The notes: a model not told the origin generated them from the sequence alone. DNA of 7,791 bases from an uncultured Lachnospiraceae bacterium (GCA_910585655.1 CAJUFW010000160.1:1-7791), one strand, 5' to 3'. Positions 1 to 6,028 are shown, numbered from the stretch's first letter. A program made the numbers and translations.

Positions 1-6
1 AATATA

Positions 7-1278
7 TCAGATTTTTTCTTTGGCGGATAGACATAAAATCGTGCGTTTACCGTGGCCATAGGTCATCAACAATCTTTTCCAGATTTTTTCCAGGTAAAAC
101 CAATACCCTGCCCGATCGACTTCCTCGGCGGATCCTATCGGTACTCTTCCGATTTCGTTTTCTCCAAGCCGGTAAACTAATTCTGCCACCAGATCGCCTA
201 CCGCCACCGGAGCTTCCACGGCTTCCGGGTACTCTATTTCCCATGTTACCTCGTCAAGGTTTTCCCCTTTTAAAAATAAATGGCGGAACTCTTCCGGCGG
301 AGCAAGCGTTATTTCTTCTAATACTCCGTTTTTTACCGGTACGGCAGCCAGATCTGCCGCTGTCAGGGTATGTTGAAATACGTTGCAGTTGGCAAACCCA
401 TAATTTAATAACTTTGCTGCCTCCTCAAAACGATCCTTTGGACTAGGACACCCCATCACTACCGCGATCATATCGCAATTGTTTCGGTTAGCAGTAGCAG
501 AAAGACAAAACTTTGCCTGACTGGTAGATCCGGTTTTCAGTCCGGTAATTCCCTCATAGGTTCGTACCAATTTATTCGTATTGGTAAGACCAAACTCACT
601 TTCTCCACGTCTTGTTTTATGTACGATAGTATCCATCCAGGTCGTCGAATACTGACTGATCTGCGGAAAACGGGTAATCAGCTCCCTAGACATCAGCGCT
701 ACGTCTTTCGCCGAGGAATAATGCCCTTCTGCGTCCAGACCGGTACAGTTGGCAAAACGAGTATGCTCCATCCCCAACTGCTTTGCCTTTTCGTTCATAC
801 TGACAACAAACGCTTCTTCGCTTCCGCCGATATGCTCTGCCATCGCCGTAGCCGCGTCGTTGGCGCTGGCAATGGAAATACATTTTATCATATCTTCTAC
901 TGTCTGTGTTTCTCCTGGTTCTAAATAGACCTGCGAGCCGCCCTTTCCCGCTGCATGCTCGCTGACCGTTACCAGATCCGTCAGGTTGATTTGCCCGCTC
1001 TCTAAGGCTTCTAATATCAACAGCAGCGTCATAATCTTTGTAATACTGGCAGGGGGCATTTCCATATCTTCTTTTTTGGCATACAAGACTTCCCCGGTAG
1101 ATCCTTCGATCAAAATGGCAGAAACCGCAGTAAGAGCCATCGGGTCTTCTTTTTCTGCAGGAAGGGTATTTTCTACCGGAAGAACCGACTCCTCCTTTGC
1201 CGCTCCTTTTGCTGCGCCTACCCCTATCAGGGAAACTATCAGGCAGCTTATCAATATCAAAATTTTACTTCGTTTCAT
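7..1278 (-). CDS. D-alanyl-D-alanine carboxypeptidase (peptidase S11, PBP5-type)
   Basis: This gene encodes a 423-residue exported penicillin-binding protein that removes the terminal D-Ala from peptidoglycan stem pentapeptides. Residues 1 to about 26 form a signal peptide (basic MKRSK, a hydrophobic stretch, then small residues). The three catalytic motifs of family S11 are intact: SITK at 78-81 (nucleophile Ser78, Lys81), SAN at 138-140 and KTG at 248-250. The part after about residue 305 fits the beta-rich PBP5 C-terminal domain. A final aromatic and basic segment (about 387-410, WFYLEKIWKRLL) resembles the amphipathic membrane anchor of these enzymes. The ATG is chosen because the signal peptide begins right there, although the upstream Shine-Dalgarno is weak (AGG only). 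The gene is complete and ends with TGA. It is divergent from aroF. The family is certain; the paralogue (vegetative DacA-like or sporulation DacF/DacB-like) cannot be settled from sequence alone, so no symbol is given. Confidence 0.95.
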   Translation of the reverse strand: MKRSKILILISCLIVSLIGVGAAKGAAKEESVLPVENTLPAEKEDPMALTAVSAILIEGSTGEVLYAKKEDMEMPPASITKIMTLLLILEALESGQINLTDLVTVSEHAAGKGGSQVYLEPGETQTVEDMIKCISIASANDAATAMAEHIGGSEEAFVVSMNEKAKQLGMEHTRFANCTGLDAEGHYSSAKDVALMSRELITRFPQISQYSTTWMDTIVHKTRRGESEFGLTNTNKLVRTYEGITGLKTGSTSQAKFCLSATANRNNCDMIAVVMGCPSPKDRFEEAAKLLNYGFANCNVFQHTLTAADLAAVPVKNGVLEEITLAPPEEFRHLFLKGENLDEVTWEIEYPEAVEAPVAVGDLVAELVYRLGENEIGRVPIGSAEEVDRAGYWFYLEKIWKRLLMTYGHGKRTILCLSAKEKI

Positions 1279-1319
1279 CGTGGATACCTATTCGATTACT
1301 TGATTGCTACAGTATATGC

Positions 1320-1348
1320 TTGACAAAGCGAAAAAATATTCTTAGAAT
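1320..1348 (+). promoter_or_regulatory. Sigma-A promoter of aroF
   Basis: A perfect -35 box TTGACA at 1320-1325 is separated by 17 bp from TAGAAT at 1343-1348, which matches TATAAT at five of six positions. Transcription would start near 1355, giving a leader of about 65 nt before the aroF ATG. The spacing, both boxes and the position upstream of a strong Shine-Dalgarno all agree. This is inferred from consensus only. Confidence 0.8.
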
Positions 1349-1355
1349 GAGTAGC

Positions 1356-1388
1356 AAGCCAATTTACTTACAAAGGCTTACTGCCTTT
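1356..1388 (+). promoter_or_regulatory. Two overlapping alternative hairpins in the aroF leader
   Basis: Two stems compete for the same bases in the predicted leader RNA. AAGCC at 1356-1360 can pair with GGCTT at 1375-1379. Alternatively AAAGGC at 1372-1377 can pair with GCCTTT at 1383-1388 around a 5-nt loop. The second stem is followed by only CTAAAA, not a U-tract, so it is not an obvious intrinsic terminator. No convincing leader peptide follows the predicted start site. The pairing is seen in the sequence; a regulatory role is speculative. Confidence 0.25.
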
Positions 1389-1419
1389 CTAAAATCAAAT
1401 CGTTACAGGAGGAATACCA

Positions 1420-2451
1420 ATGAGTTTTCAAGTTATAAAACAGGTTATGTCGCCTGAGGAATTAAAAGACCGTTTTCCGCTCTCTTTAGAGCTGACAGCG
1501 AAAAAAAAACAGCGGGACGAGGAAATCAGAAAAGTATTTACCGGAGAATCCGACAAATTTTTAGTGATCATCGGTCCTTGCTCCGCCGACCATGAGGACG
1601 CGGTATGCGATTATGTCTCGCGGCTGGCTGCCATACAGGAGCATGTAAAAGATACATTGCTGTTGATTCCAAGAGTATATACCAACAAGCCGCGTACGAC
1701 CGGCGAAGGCTACAAAGGTATCGTCCACCAGCCTGATCCGGAAAAAAAGCCCGATTTATCCGAAGGGCTGATCGCTATGCGGAAGCTTCACCTGCATGCG
1801 ATTGAGGCGTCCGGTATGTTTGCCGCCGACGAAATGCTTTACCCGGAAAATCTGCCTTATGTAGAAGATGTTCTTTCCTATATCGCAGTAGGCGCCCGCT
1901 CGGTAGAGGATCAGCAGCATCGGCTTACCATCAGCGGAATTGACGTTCCGGCAGGAATGAAAAATCCAACCAGCGGCGATCTTTCCGTAATGTTAAACGC
2001 CTGCGTTGCCGCTCAGGGCAGTCACACCTTCCTCTATCGGGGCTATGAAGTAAAAACAAGCGGGAACCCGCTTGCGCACACGATTTTAAGGGGAGCCGTC
2101 AACAAGCACGGTCAGTCCCTGCCAAACTACCATTACGAGGATTTAAACCTTCTTCATCAGCTTTACCAGGAACGAAACCTTTCCTATCCGGCAACGATTG
2201 TCGATGCCAACCATGCCAATTCCAACAAAACGTTTGCCGAACAGATCCGTATCGTCAAGGAAATTATGCACAGTCGCCAGGTTTCACCGGATATCGCCGG
2301 GCTGGTCAAAGGCGTAATGATCGAAAGCTATTTGGTCGAAGGCAACCAAAAGATTTCCGAACATACCTATGGAAAATCCATCACCGATCCATGCCTGGGC
2401 TGGGAGGATTCGGAACGTTTAATTTACGACATTGCGGAGCATGCGAAGTAA
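1420..2451 (+). CDS. aroF: 3-deoxy-7-phosphoheptulonate (DAHP) synthase, class I AroFGH type
   Basis: The 343-residue product condenses phosphoenolpyruvate with erythrose 4-phosphate to DAHP, the first committed step of the shikimate pathway, in the cytoplasm. Family landmarks appear in order: IGPCS at 51-55 (metal-ligand Cys54), NKPRTT at 89-94 (substrate-binding loop), VGAR at 157-160, GMKNPTSG at 179-186, TSGN at 213-216, DANHANS at 262-268 (His265), MIESYLVEG at 300-308 (Glu302) and SITDPCLGW at 320-328 (Asp323). Cys, His, Glu and Asp are the four metal ligands known for this class, and all are present. There is no fused chorismate mutase or ACT domain, so the sequence gives no clue to the feedback effector. 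The ATG follows AGGAGG (1407-1412) by 7 nt. A strong promoter lies upstream and an intrinsic terminator at 2537-2579. The 3' end overlaps the convergent membrane-protein gene by 33 bp. The aroF symbol is generic; aroG or aroH would fit equally. Confidence 0.95.
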   Translation: MSFQVIKQVMSPEELKDRFPLSLELTAKKKQRDEEIRKVFTGESDKFLVIIGPCSADHEDAVCDYVSRLAAIQEHVKDTLLLIPRVYTNKPRTTGEGYKGIVHQPDPEKKPDLSEGLIAMRKLHLHAIEASGMFAADEMLYPENLPYVEDVLSYIAVGARSVEDQQHRLTISGIDVPAGMKNPTSGDLSVMLNACVAAQGSHTFLYRGYEVKTSGNPLAHTILRGAVNKHGQSLPNYHYEDLNLLHQLYQERNLSYPATIVDANHANSNKTFAEQIRIVKEIMHSRQVSPDIAGLVKGVMIESYLVEGNQKISEHTYGKSITDPCLGWEDSERLIYDIAEHAK

Positions 2452-3099
2452 AAGTCTCCATTGGATACGCTTTACAATCTCATAATCGGTCACATAACAA
2501 AGCAATAAGGCGGCTGCATAAAAGCAGGAAGGCAAAAGACGGATACGGAGAACCAGTAAGATGTCCCGTATCCGTTTTTGATAAGGAACATAGCTAAGCC
2601 CCGGTTCCAATCCCGGTTTTATCCAGAAAATCCCTGTCAAAACGGCTAAGACAGAAGGAATCACCAGCACTGCCGTAAAACTGTAATACTCTCCCAGTCT
2701 GCCGTAAAAGCTTGCCAGCCCTCTGGCATATATCCCGGAAGTTATTCCATAAAGCAGCCAAAACGCCAGTAACGGCAGCGGCTTTTTTCCAACCTCTAAA
2801 ATCGCTACCGTCAGTACAAAATAAAGCAGATAACACCATCCCAGCTTTCTTCCCCATACGTTTCCCGGATATTTTTTTCCAGGTTCCGCCAACGTAGTTT
2901 CCTCCTGCGCCAACGTAACGCCGCCCGCCTGCCAGGTTTCTAACGTCTGCGGCGATATCTTCCCGGAGTCTTTCTTTTCCTGCTGCCAGCCGGAATCTCC
3001 TGTATTTCCCGGATATAACCAGCCACTTGCCAATACTCCTATCAAAAAACCAAATAAATACAGCAGCAAAAACAAAAAACAGCATAAACGCTTTTTCAT
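2419..3099 (-). CDS. Multi-pass membrane protein, possible divergent SpoIIM-like protein
   Basis: I do not recognise this 226-residue protein with certainty. It begins with basic MKKR and a hydrophobic segment (about 5-27). A hydrophilic, probably extracytoplasmic loop follows (about 30-85). Further hydrophobic segments lie at about 86-103, 107-125, 139-160 and 180-203, and the tail is strongly basic (KRIQWRLLLRMLR). One early membrane segment, a loop of about 60 residues, a cluster of segments with Gly and Pro (GITSGIYARG, LVIPSV) and a total near 220 residues resemble SpoIIM, the sporulation membrane protein of the engulfment complex. In Bacillus and many Clostridia spoIIM lies near a NUDIX gene, as here. 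This is a topology and neighbourhood argument, not a motif match. The ATG is preceded by AGGA with 8 nt spacing and lies 48 nt downstream of the NUDIX stop, so it is probably last in that operon. Its 3' end overlaps aroF and contains the aroF terminator. Confidence 0.6.
   Translation of the reverse strand: MKKRLCCFLFLLLYLFGFLIGVLASGWLYPGNTGDSGWQQEKKDSGKISPQTLETWQAGGVTLAQEETTLAEPGKKYPGNVWGRKLGWCYLLYFVLTVAILEVGKKPLPLLAFWLLYGITSGIYARGLASFYGRLGEYYSFTAVLVIPSVLAVLTGIFWIKPGLEPGLSYVPYQKRIRDILLVLRIRLLPSCFYAAALLLCYVTDYEIVKRIQWRLLLRMLRNVVN
2537..2579 (+). terminator. Intrinsic terminator of aroF, embedded in the opposing gene
   Basis: A perfect 10-bp stem, ACGGATACGG (2539-2548) with CCGTATCCGT (2566-2575), closes a 17-nt loop and runs into TTTTT (2575-2579) on the plus strand, 87 nt after the aroF stop. 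The upstream AAAAG can pair with the T-run and extend the stem. On the minus strand the same hairpin is followed by CTTTTGCC, so weak termination in that direction is also possible. The hairpin lies wholly inside the minus-strand membrane-protein gene, covering its codons 175-188. Confidence 0.8.
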
Positions 3100-3147
3100 A
3101 CTCTGATTCCTGTGAGTTTTTTATAAGCTTATGCTGCTTTCTATTTG

Positions 3148-3690
3148 CTATTCCTGTTCTCTCCGGCGCCGTATCTCCTGATAGGCAAGTACCGCCGCCA
3201 TAGTTTTGGAATCCTGGATAGTTCCGTTTAAAATCATATCTACGACTTCCTCTAGCGTATACCGCTCAATCGTCACAAATTCATCGTCGTCCAAATGCTG
3301 CGTAGCCGGAGTCATTTTTTCCGTATAATAAATCCCGATCTTTTCATCACAAAAGGCTACGGTGGTATACAGTTCAATCAACGGATGAACTTCCTCGGCA
3401 TGATAACCGATTTCTTCTTCTAATTCTCTTGTCGCGCAGGTGATAAAATCTTCTCCTGGATTTAAGCCGCCTGCAGGAATTTCTAAAATTTCCTTTTGCG
3501 GACCGTTTCGGAACTGCCGTACCATCACCAGTTTTCCTTCTTCATCTACCGGAAGAATCGCTGCCGCTCCTTTATGATGCACGAGATCCCACTCTACCTG
3601 CTTTCCGTTCGGTAATGCAATGACATCCGTACACATTTCTACAATACGTCCCTGATAGCGAACATGACGCTCCAAACGCTCATATGCCAT
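3148..3690 (-). CDS. nudF: NUDIX hydrolase, ADP-ribose pyrophosphatase type
   Basis: The 180-residue cytoplasmic protein carries a perfect Nudix box at 74-96 (G-x5-E-x7-RELEEEIGY), where the glutamates bind the catalytic Mg2+. The N-terminal beta-rich part (GRIVEM, WDLVHHKGAAAILPV, LVMVRQFRNGPQKEILEIPAG) and the C-terminal DDDEF and LEEVVDMI stretch match the ADP-ribose pyrophosphatase branch, which hydrolyses ADP-ribose to AMP and ribose 5-phosphate. The segment after the box reads YTTVAFCDE where classic members have a Pro-Gly loop (YPSPG or TSPG), so the preferred nucleotide diphosphate is uncertain. The start ATG has AGAGGAGG (3699-3706) at 8 nt. That site begins 1 nt after the proC stop (17 bp between genes), so the pair is almost certainly co-transcribed and perhaps translationally coupled. 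Length is typical for the family. Confidence 0.92.
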   Translation of the reverse strand: MAYERLERHVRYQGRIVEMCTDVIALPNGKQVEWDLVHHKGAAAILPVDEEGKLVMVRQFRNGPQKEILEIPAGGLNPGEDFITCATRELEEEIGYHAEEVHPLIELYTTVAFCDEKIGIYYTEKMTPATQHLDDDEFVTIERYTLEEVVDMILNGTIQDSKTMAAVLAYQEIRRRREQE

Positions 3691-3707
3691 CTTCCATTCC
3701 TCCTCTT

Positions 3708-4508
3708 TTATTTTTCCATTTCTTTTGCCCGGTTCTGGCAGGCTTCGCCCGCCTTTAGTACCGCATTCCGAAAGCCATATTCCTCTAAAGCCGCTACGCC
3801 TGCGATGGTAGTCCCTCCCGGCGAGCAGACAGCATCCTTTAGTTCTCCCGGGTGTCTGCCGGTTTCTAATACCATCTTTGCCGCCCCCAAAACCGTCTGA
3901 GCCGCCATAGTATACGCCGTCTGCCTAGGCAGTCCGGCACGAACCGCACTGTCTGCCAGGCTTTCGATAAATAAATAGACATAAGCCGGAGAGCTGCCGC
4001 TAACGCCTATGACTGCGTTTAGGAGCTGCTCCGGCACTTCCTCTACTCGTCCAAAGCTTTCAAAAAAAGCAAGAAGTTCTGCTCGTTCCTCTTTGCTGTA
4101 GACACTGTTATCAAAGCAAAGCCCGGTCATGGCTTCGCCTACCTGGGCAGGCGTATTCGGCATAGCCCTTACAATCCGTACTTCTTTTCCAAGCCATTGT
4201 TTCATCTGCTCTATCGTCACGCCTGCCGCCACCGAAATCAATATCTGCTCTCCGGTCAATACCGGCGCTAACTCTGGCAGAAGCGTTGCAAATAAATAGG
4301 GCTTTACCGCAAGAATACAAAACCGACTCTCCCCTGCCACTCTTGTATTCTCTCCTGTCACTGCTACGCCCAGATTCTGCCGCAGTCTCTCTCTGCTTTC
4401 TGCCGAAGCGGTCGATACCAAAAACTGTTCTGCTCCATATTGTTCTACTGCCCGGCAAAGCATCGCTCCGCCCATATTTCCTGCACCAATAAAACCGAAT
4501 TTTATCAT
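3708..4508 (-). CDS. proC: Pyrroline-5-carboxylate reductase
   Basis: The 266-residue enzyme reduces 1-pyrroline-5-carboxylate to L-proline with NAD(P)H, the last step of proline synthesis in the cytoplasm. The N-terminal Rossmann fold starts with the dinucleotide motif GAGNMG at 8-13. ILAVKPYL and RAMPNTPAQVG follow in the expected order. The C-terminal dimerisation and active-site domain has GVSGSSPAYVYLFIE and the family signature CSPGGTTIAGVAALEEYGFR, near residues 227-246. Length is normal and no key motif is missing. The ATG is preceded by GGAGGG (4513-4518) at only 4 nt, slightly tight but with no better start nearby. It lies 89 bp downstream of the aminotransferase gene, with a hairpin and TATAAT box in the gap, so it may be read from the upstream promoter, a local one, or both. 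Confidence 0.97.
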   Translation of the reverse strand: MIKFGFIGAGNMGGAMLCRAVEQYGAEQFLVSTASAESRERLRQNLGVAVTGENTRVAGESRFCILAVKPYLFATLLPELAPVLTGEQILISVAAGVTIEQMKQWLGKEVRIVRAMPNTPAQVGEAMTGLCFDNSVYSKEERAELLAFFESFGRVEEVPEQLLNAVIGVSGSSPAYVYLFIESLADSAVRAGLPRQTAYTMAAQTVLGAAKMVLETGRHPGELKDAVCSPGGTTIAGVAALEEYGFRNAVLKAGEACQNRAKEMEK

Positions 4509-4548
4509 AAAACCCTCCGCCTCATACCCAAAATAATGAAGAAGAATT

Positions 4549-4575
4549 ATAGGGAAGTTTGGAGAACTTTCCTAT
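4549..4575 (-). promoter_or_regulatory. Imperfect inverted repeat with a TATAAT box upstream of proC
   Basis: On the minus strand ATAGGAAAGTT and AACTTCCCTAT form an 11-bp stem with one mismatch and a 5-nt loop (CTCCA). The descending arm overlaps a perfect TATAAT (4551-4546). No good -35 box lies 15-19 bp upstream. The downstream sequence is AATTCTTCTTC, too poor a T-run for a confident terminator. It could be an operator over a proC promoter, a weak attenuator, or an mRNA processing and stability hairpin. The structure is seen; the role is unresolved. Confidence 0.4.
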
Positions 4576-4597
4576 GATACAAGATACTGCTGCGTAC

Positions 4598-5851
4598 TTA
4601 GGAAGCCCTTGCAAATGCGTTGTCTTCCAGACCGCATGTCTGCTGCTCTGACGGCTCCAACGCTTTTAAAAATGTTTCAATCCGATCCAGTCCTTTATCA
4701 ATTTGCTCCATCGAAATCGCATAAGATAAACGAATGTGAGTAGCAAAGCCAAAATCCGCGCAAGGGATTACGGCAACCTGATACTGGTCAATCAGAATAG
4801 ACGCCAAGGTTTCGATAGAATCAATCTCTCTGCCTTTATGCAGCGTTCCAAGTGTCTGGCTCATATCTACAAAAACATAAAAAGCGCCCACCGGCAGATT
4901 CGTTTCTATATAAGGCATCTCTAAAAGACGATTATACATGTTCATACGCCGTCTGTCAAATTCCTTTTGCATCATCTTTACCGTTTCCTGCGAGCCACGT
5001 AAGGCTTCTACGGCAGCTTTTTGAGCGATGGAGTTTGGATTGGAGGTCTGGTGGCTCTGCACGCTTCCCATCAGCTTAGCGATTTCCCTTGATGCTGCCG
5101 TATAACCAATCCGCCACCCGGTCATCGAATAACTCTTTGCCATTCCGCTGCAGGTAATCGTCCTTTTATAAATCTCCTCTCCCAACGAAGCGATGCTGAT
5201 ATGTTCTTTTCCATCGTATATCAAATTTTCGTACATCTCATCGGATACCACATAAATATCCTTTTGTATAATGACTTCTGCCAAAGCCTGCAGTTCCTCT
5301 TTTGTATAAACAGAACCCGTCGGATTGTTCGGGGAATTTAAAATTAACGCTTTCGTCCGTTTTGTACAAGCTGCTGCCAGTTCTTTCGCCGTTATTTTAT
5401 AACCGTTCTCTTTCCGGCAGGTAACATATACCGGAACACCGTCTGCCAGCTTGACAATTTCCGGATAGCTTAGCCAATAAGGCGCCGGAATAATGACTTC
5501 CTCTCCCGGATTGAGCAGCACTTCAAAAATATTGGTCAGAGAATGCTTTCCGCCGTTGCTGATTACGATCTGATCCGTTTCATATTCCAGCCCGTTAAAG
5601 CTTTTTAGCTTTTCACACACCGCCTGTTTTAACTCCTCTGTCCCGGAAGCCGGCGTATATTTGGTAAAGCCTTCCTCAATCGCCTGGATAGCCGCCGCCT
5701 TAATATTGTCCGGAGTATCAAAATCCGGTTCTCCCGCTCCAAATCCTACGACGTCTACTCCTTCGCTTTTGAGCTTTTTTGCTGCTGCAGTAATCGCCAA
5801 TGTAGAGGAAGGCTTTACTGCCATTGCCTTTTTAGAAAGTGTCAGTGCCAT
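4598..5851 (-). CDS. aspB: PLP-dependent aspartate aminotransferase, subgroup I-beta type
   Basis: The 417-residue fold-type I aminotransferase moves the amino group between aspartate or glutamate and 2-oxoacids, linking oxaloacetate and 2-oxoglutarate in the cytoplasm. Visible landmarks are GAGEPDFDTP (38-47), KYTPASG (64-70), NGGKHSL (99-105), SPNNPTG (173-179), SDEMYE (203-208, with Asp204 and Tyr207 contacting PLP), the PLP lysine Lys239 in SGMAKSY, MTGWRIGY (243-250) and the carboxylate-binding Arg374 in HIRLSYA. Lys102 in GGK and Lys13 in AVKPSST align by eye with residues that bind the distal carboxylate in Thermus-type I-beta enzymes. This supports an acidic substrate and allows, without proving, prephenate aminotransferase activity. 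About 18 residues beyond the usual end (from residue 400) form an unrecognised polar tail. The ATG follows AAAGGGG (5861-5867) at 9 nt. It has its own promoter and upstream palindromes and probably heads the cluster with proC. Confidence 0.93.
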   Translation of the reverse strand: MALTLSKKAMAVKPSSTLAITAAAKKLKSEGVDVVGFGAGEPDFDTPDNIKAAAIQAIEEGFTKYTPASGTEELKQAVCEKLKSFNGLEYETDQIVISNGGKHSLTNIFEVLLNPGEEVIIPAPYWLSYPEIVKLADGVPVYVTCRKENGYKITAKELAAACTKRTKALILNSPNNPTGSVYTKEELQALAEVIIQKDIYVVSDEMYENLIYDGKEHISIASLGEEIYKRTITCSGMAKSYSMTGWRIGYTAASREIAKLMGSVQSHQTSNPNSIAQKAAVEALRGSQETVKMMQKEFDRRRMNMYNRLLEMPYIETNLPVGAFYVFVDMSQTLGTLHKGREIDSIETLASILIDQYQVAVIPCADFGFATHIRLSYAISMEQIDKGLDRIETFLKALEPSEQQTCGLEDNAFARAS

Positions 5852-5900
5852 TCTATGTATCCCCTTTCGTTCGGAACCATCCGTGCTTTTGCATAAATGG

Positions 5901-5918
5901 TATACAAGTATTCATGTA
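5901..5918 (-). repeat. Short inverted repeat in the aminotransferase leader
   Basis: On the minus strand ATACA and TGTAT flank an 8-nt spacer just downstream of the predicted transcription start. The ATGAAT half resembles one half of an ArgR/AhrC ARG box, but the other half matches poorly. It is listed because it lies in the 5' leader; function is unknown and chance is quite possible. Confidence 0.2.
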
Positions 5919-5930
5919 TCATCACATACT

Positions 5931-5959
5931 ATTGTAACGGATGTTACGAAGGGAATCAA
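5931..5959 (-). promoter_or_regulatory. Sigma-A promoter of the aminotransferase gene
   Basis: On the minus strand TTGATT (5959-5954) and TACAAT (5936-5931) are separated by exactly 17 bp, with four and five matches to the sigma-A consensus. The start site would be near 5924, giving a leader of about 73 nt to the ATG at 5851. It lies downstream of the rny terminator, so the aminotransferase cluster is an independent transcription unit. Confidence 0.7.
5934..5947. promoter_or_regulatory. GTAAC-N4-GTTAC inverted repeat overlapping the -10 box
   Basis: GTAAC (5934-5938) and GTTAC (5943-5947) form a 5-bp inverted repeat with a 4-bp spacer. It covers the end of the promoter spacer and the first three bases of the -10 box, so a bound protein would block RNA polymerase. 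The arms are short and chance is plausible. Confidence 0.3.
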
Positions 5960-5977
5960 GTTCAAATATCTTTTTCA

Positions 5978-6000
5978 CTCCATAAGCTATACTTATGGAG
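5978..6000. promoter_or_regulatory. Perfect 9-bp interrupted palindrome, candidate LysR-type operator
   Basis: CTCCATAAG (5978-5986) and its exact reverse complement CTTATGGAG (5992-6000) flank CTATA. The core is ATAA-N7-TTAT (5982-5996) and fits the T-N11-A rule of LysR-type regulators. Its centre (5989) is about 65 bp upstream of the predicted aminotransferase start site, the usual place for their recognition site. ATAA-N7-TTAT is also the dyad described for CcpC of Bacillus. Neither flank is a T-run, so it is not a terminator. The regulator itself is not in the window. Confidence 0.5.
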
Positions 6001-6028
6001 ATTCTTCTTCTAATAACAAATAAGAATC
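6000..6028. repeat. 7-bp inverted repeat next to the candidate operator
   Basis: GATTCTT (6000-6006) and AAGAATC (6022-6028) form a perfect 7-bp inverted repeat with a 15-bp AT-rich spacer. It shares base 6000 with the neighbouring 23-bp palindrome. It may be a second binding site in the same control region or chance in AT-rich DNA. Confidence 0.25.

Noticed and set aside
1279..1340. A promoter, including sporulation sigma-F/G types, for the D,D-carboxypeptidase gene (TATACT at 1316-1311 and GCATA nearby, minus strand).
   Set aside because: No -35 box lies at acceptable spacing from TATACT, and the sigma-F/G -10 elements do not match, so the start cannot be placed.
1347..1457. A possible leader peptide before aroF starting at the ATG at 1347.
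   Set aside because: That ATG overlaps the -10 box, upstream of the predicted transcription start, so it would not be in the mRNA; it has no run of aromatic codons.
2594..3085. A 163-codon minus-strand frame inside the membrane-protein gene that also begins with hydrophobic residues.
   Set aside because: The longer frame at 2419-3099 has the better start context, basic N-terminus and regularly spaced membrane segments; this frame turns charged and irregular and is a shifted shadow.
5901..5918. An ArgR/AhrC ARG box controlling the aminotransferase-proC cluster.
   Set aside because: Only one half-site (ATGAAT) fits; the opposite half misses key positions.
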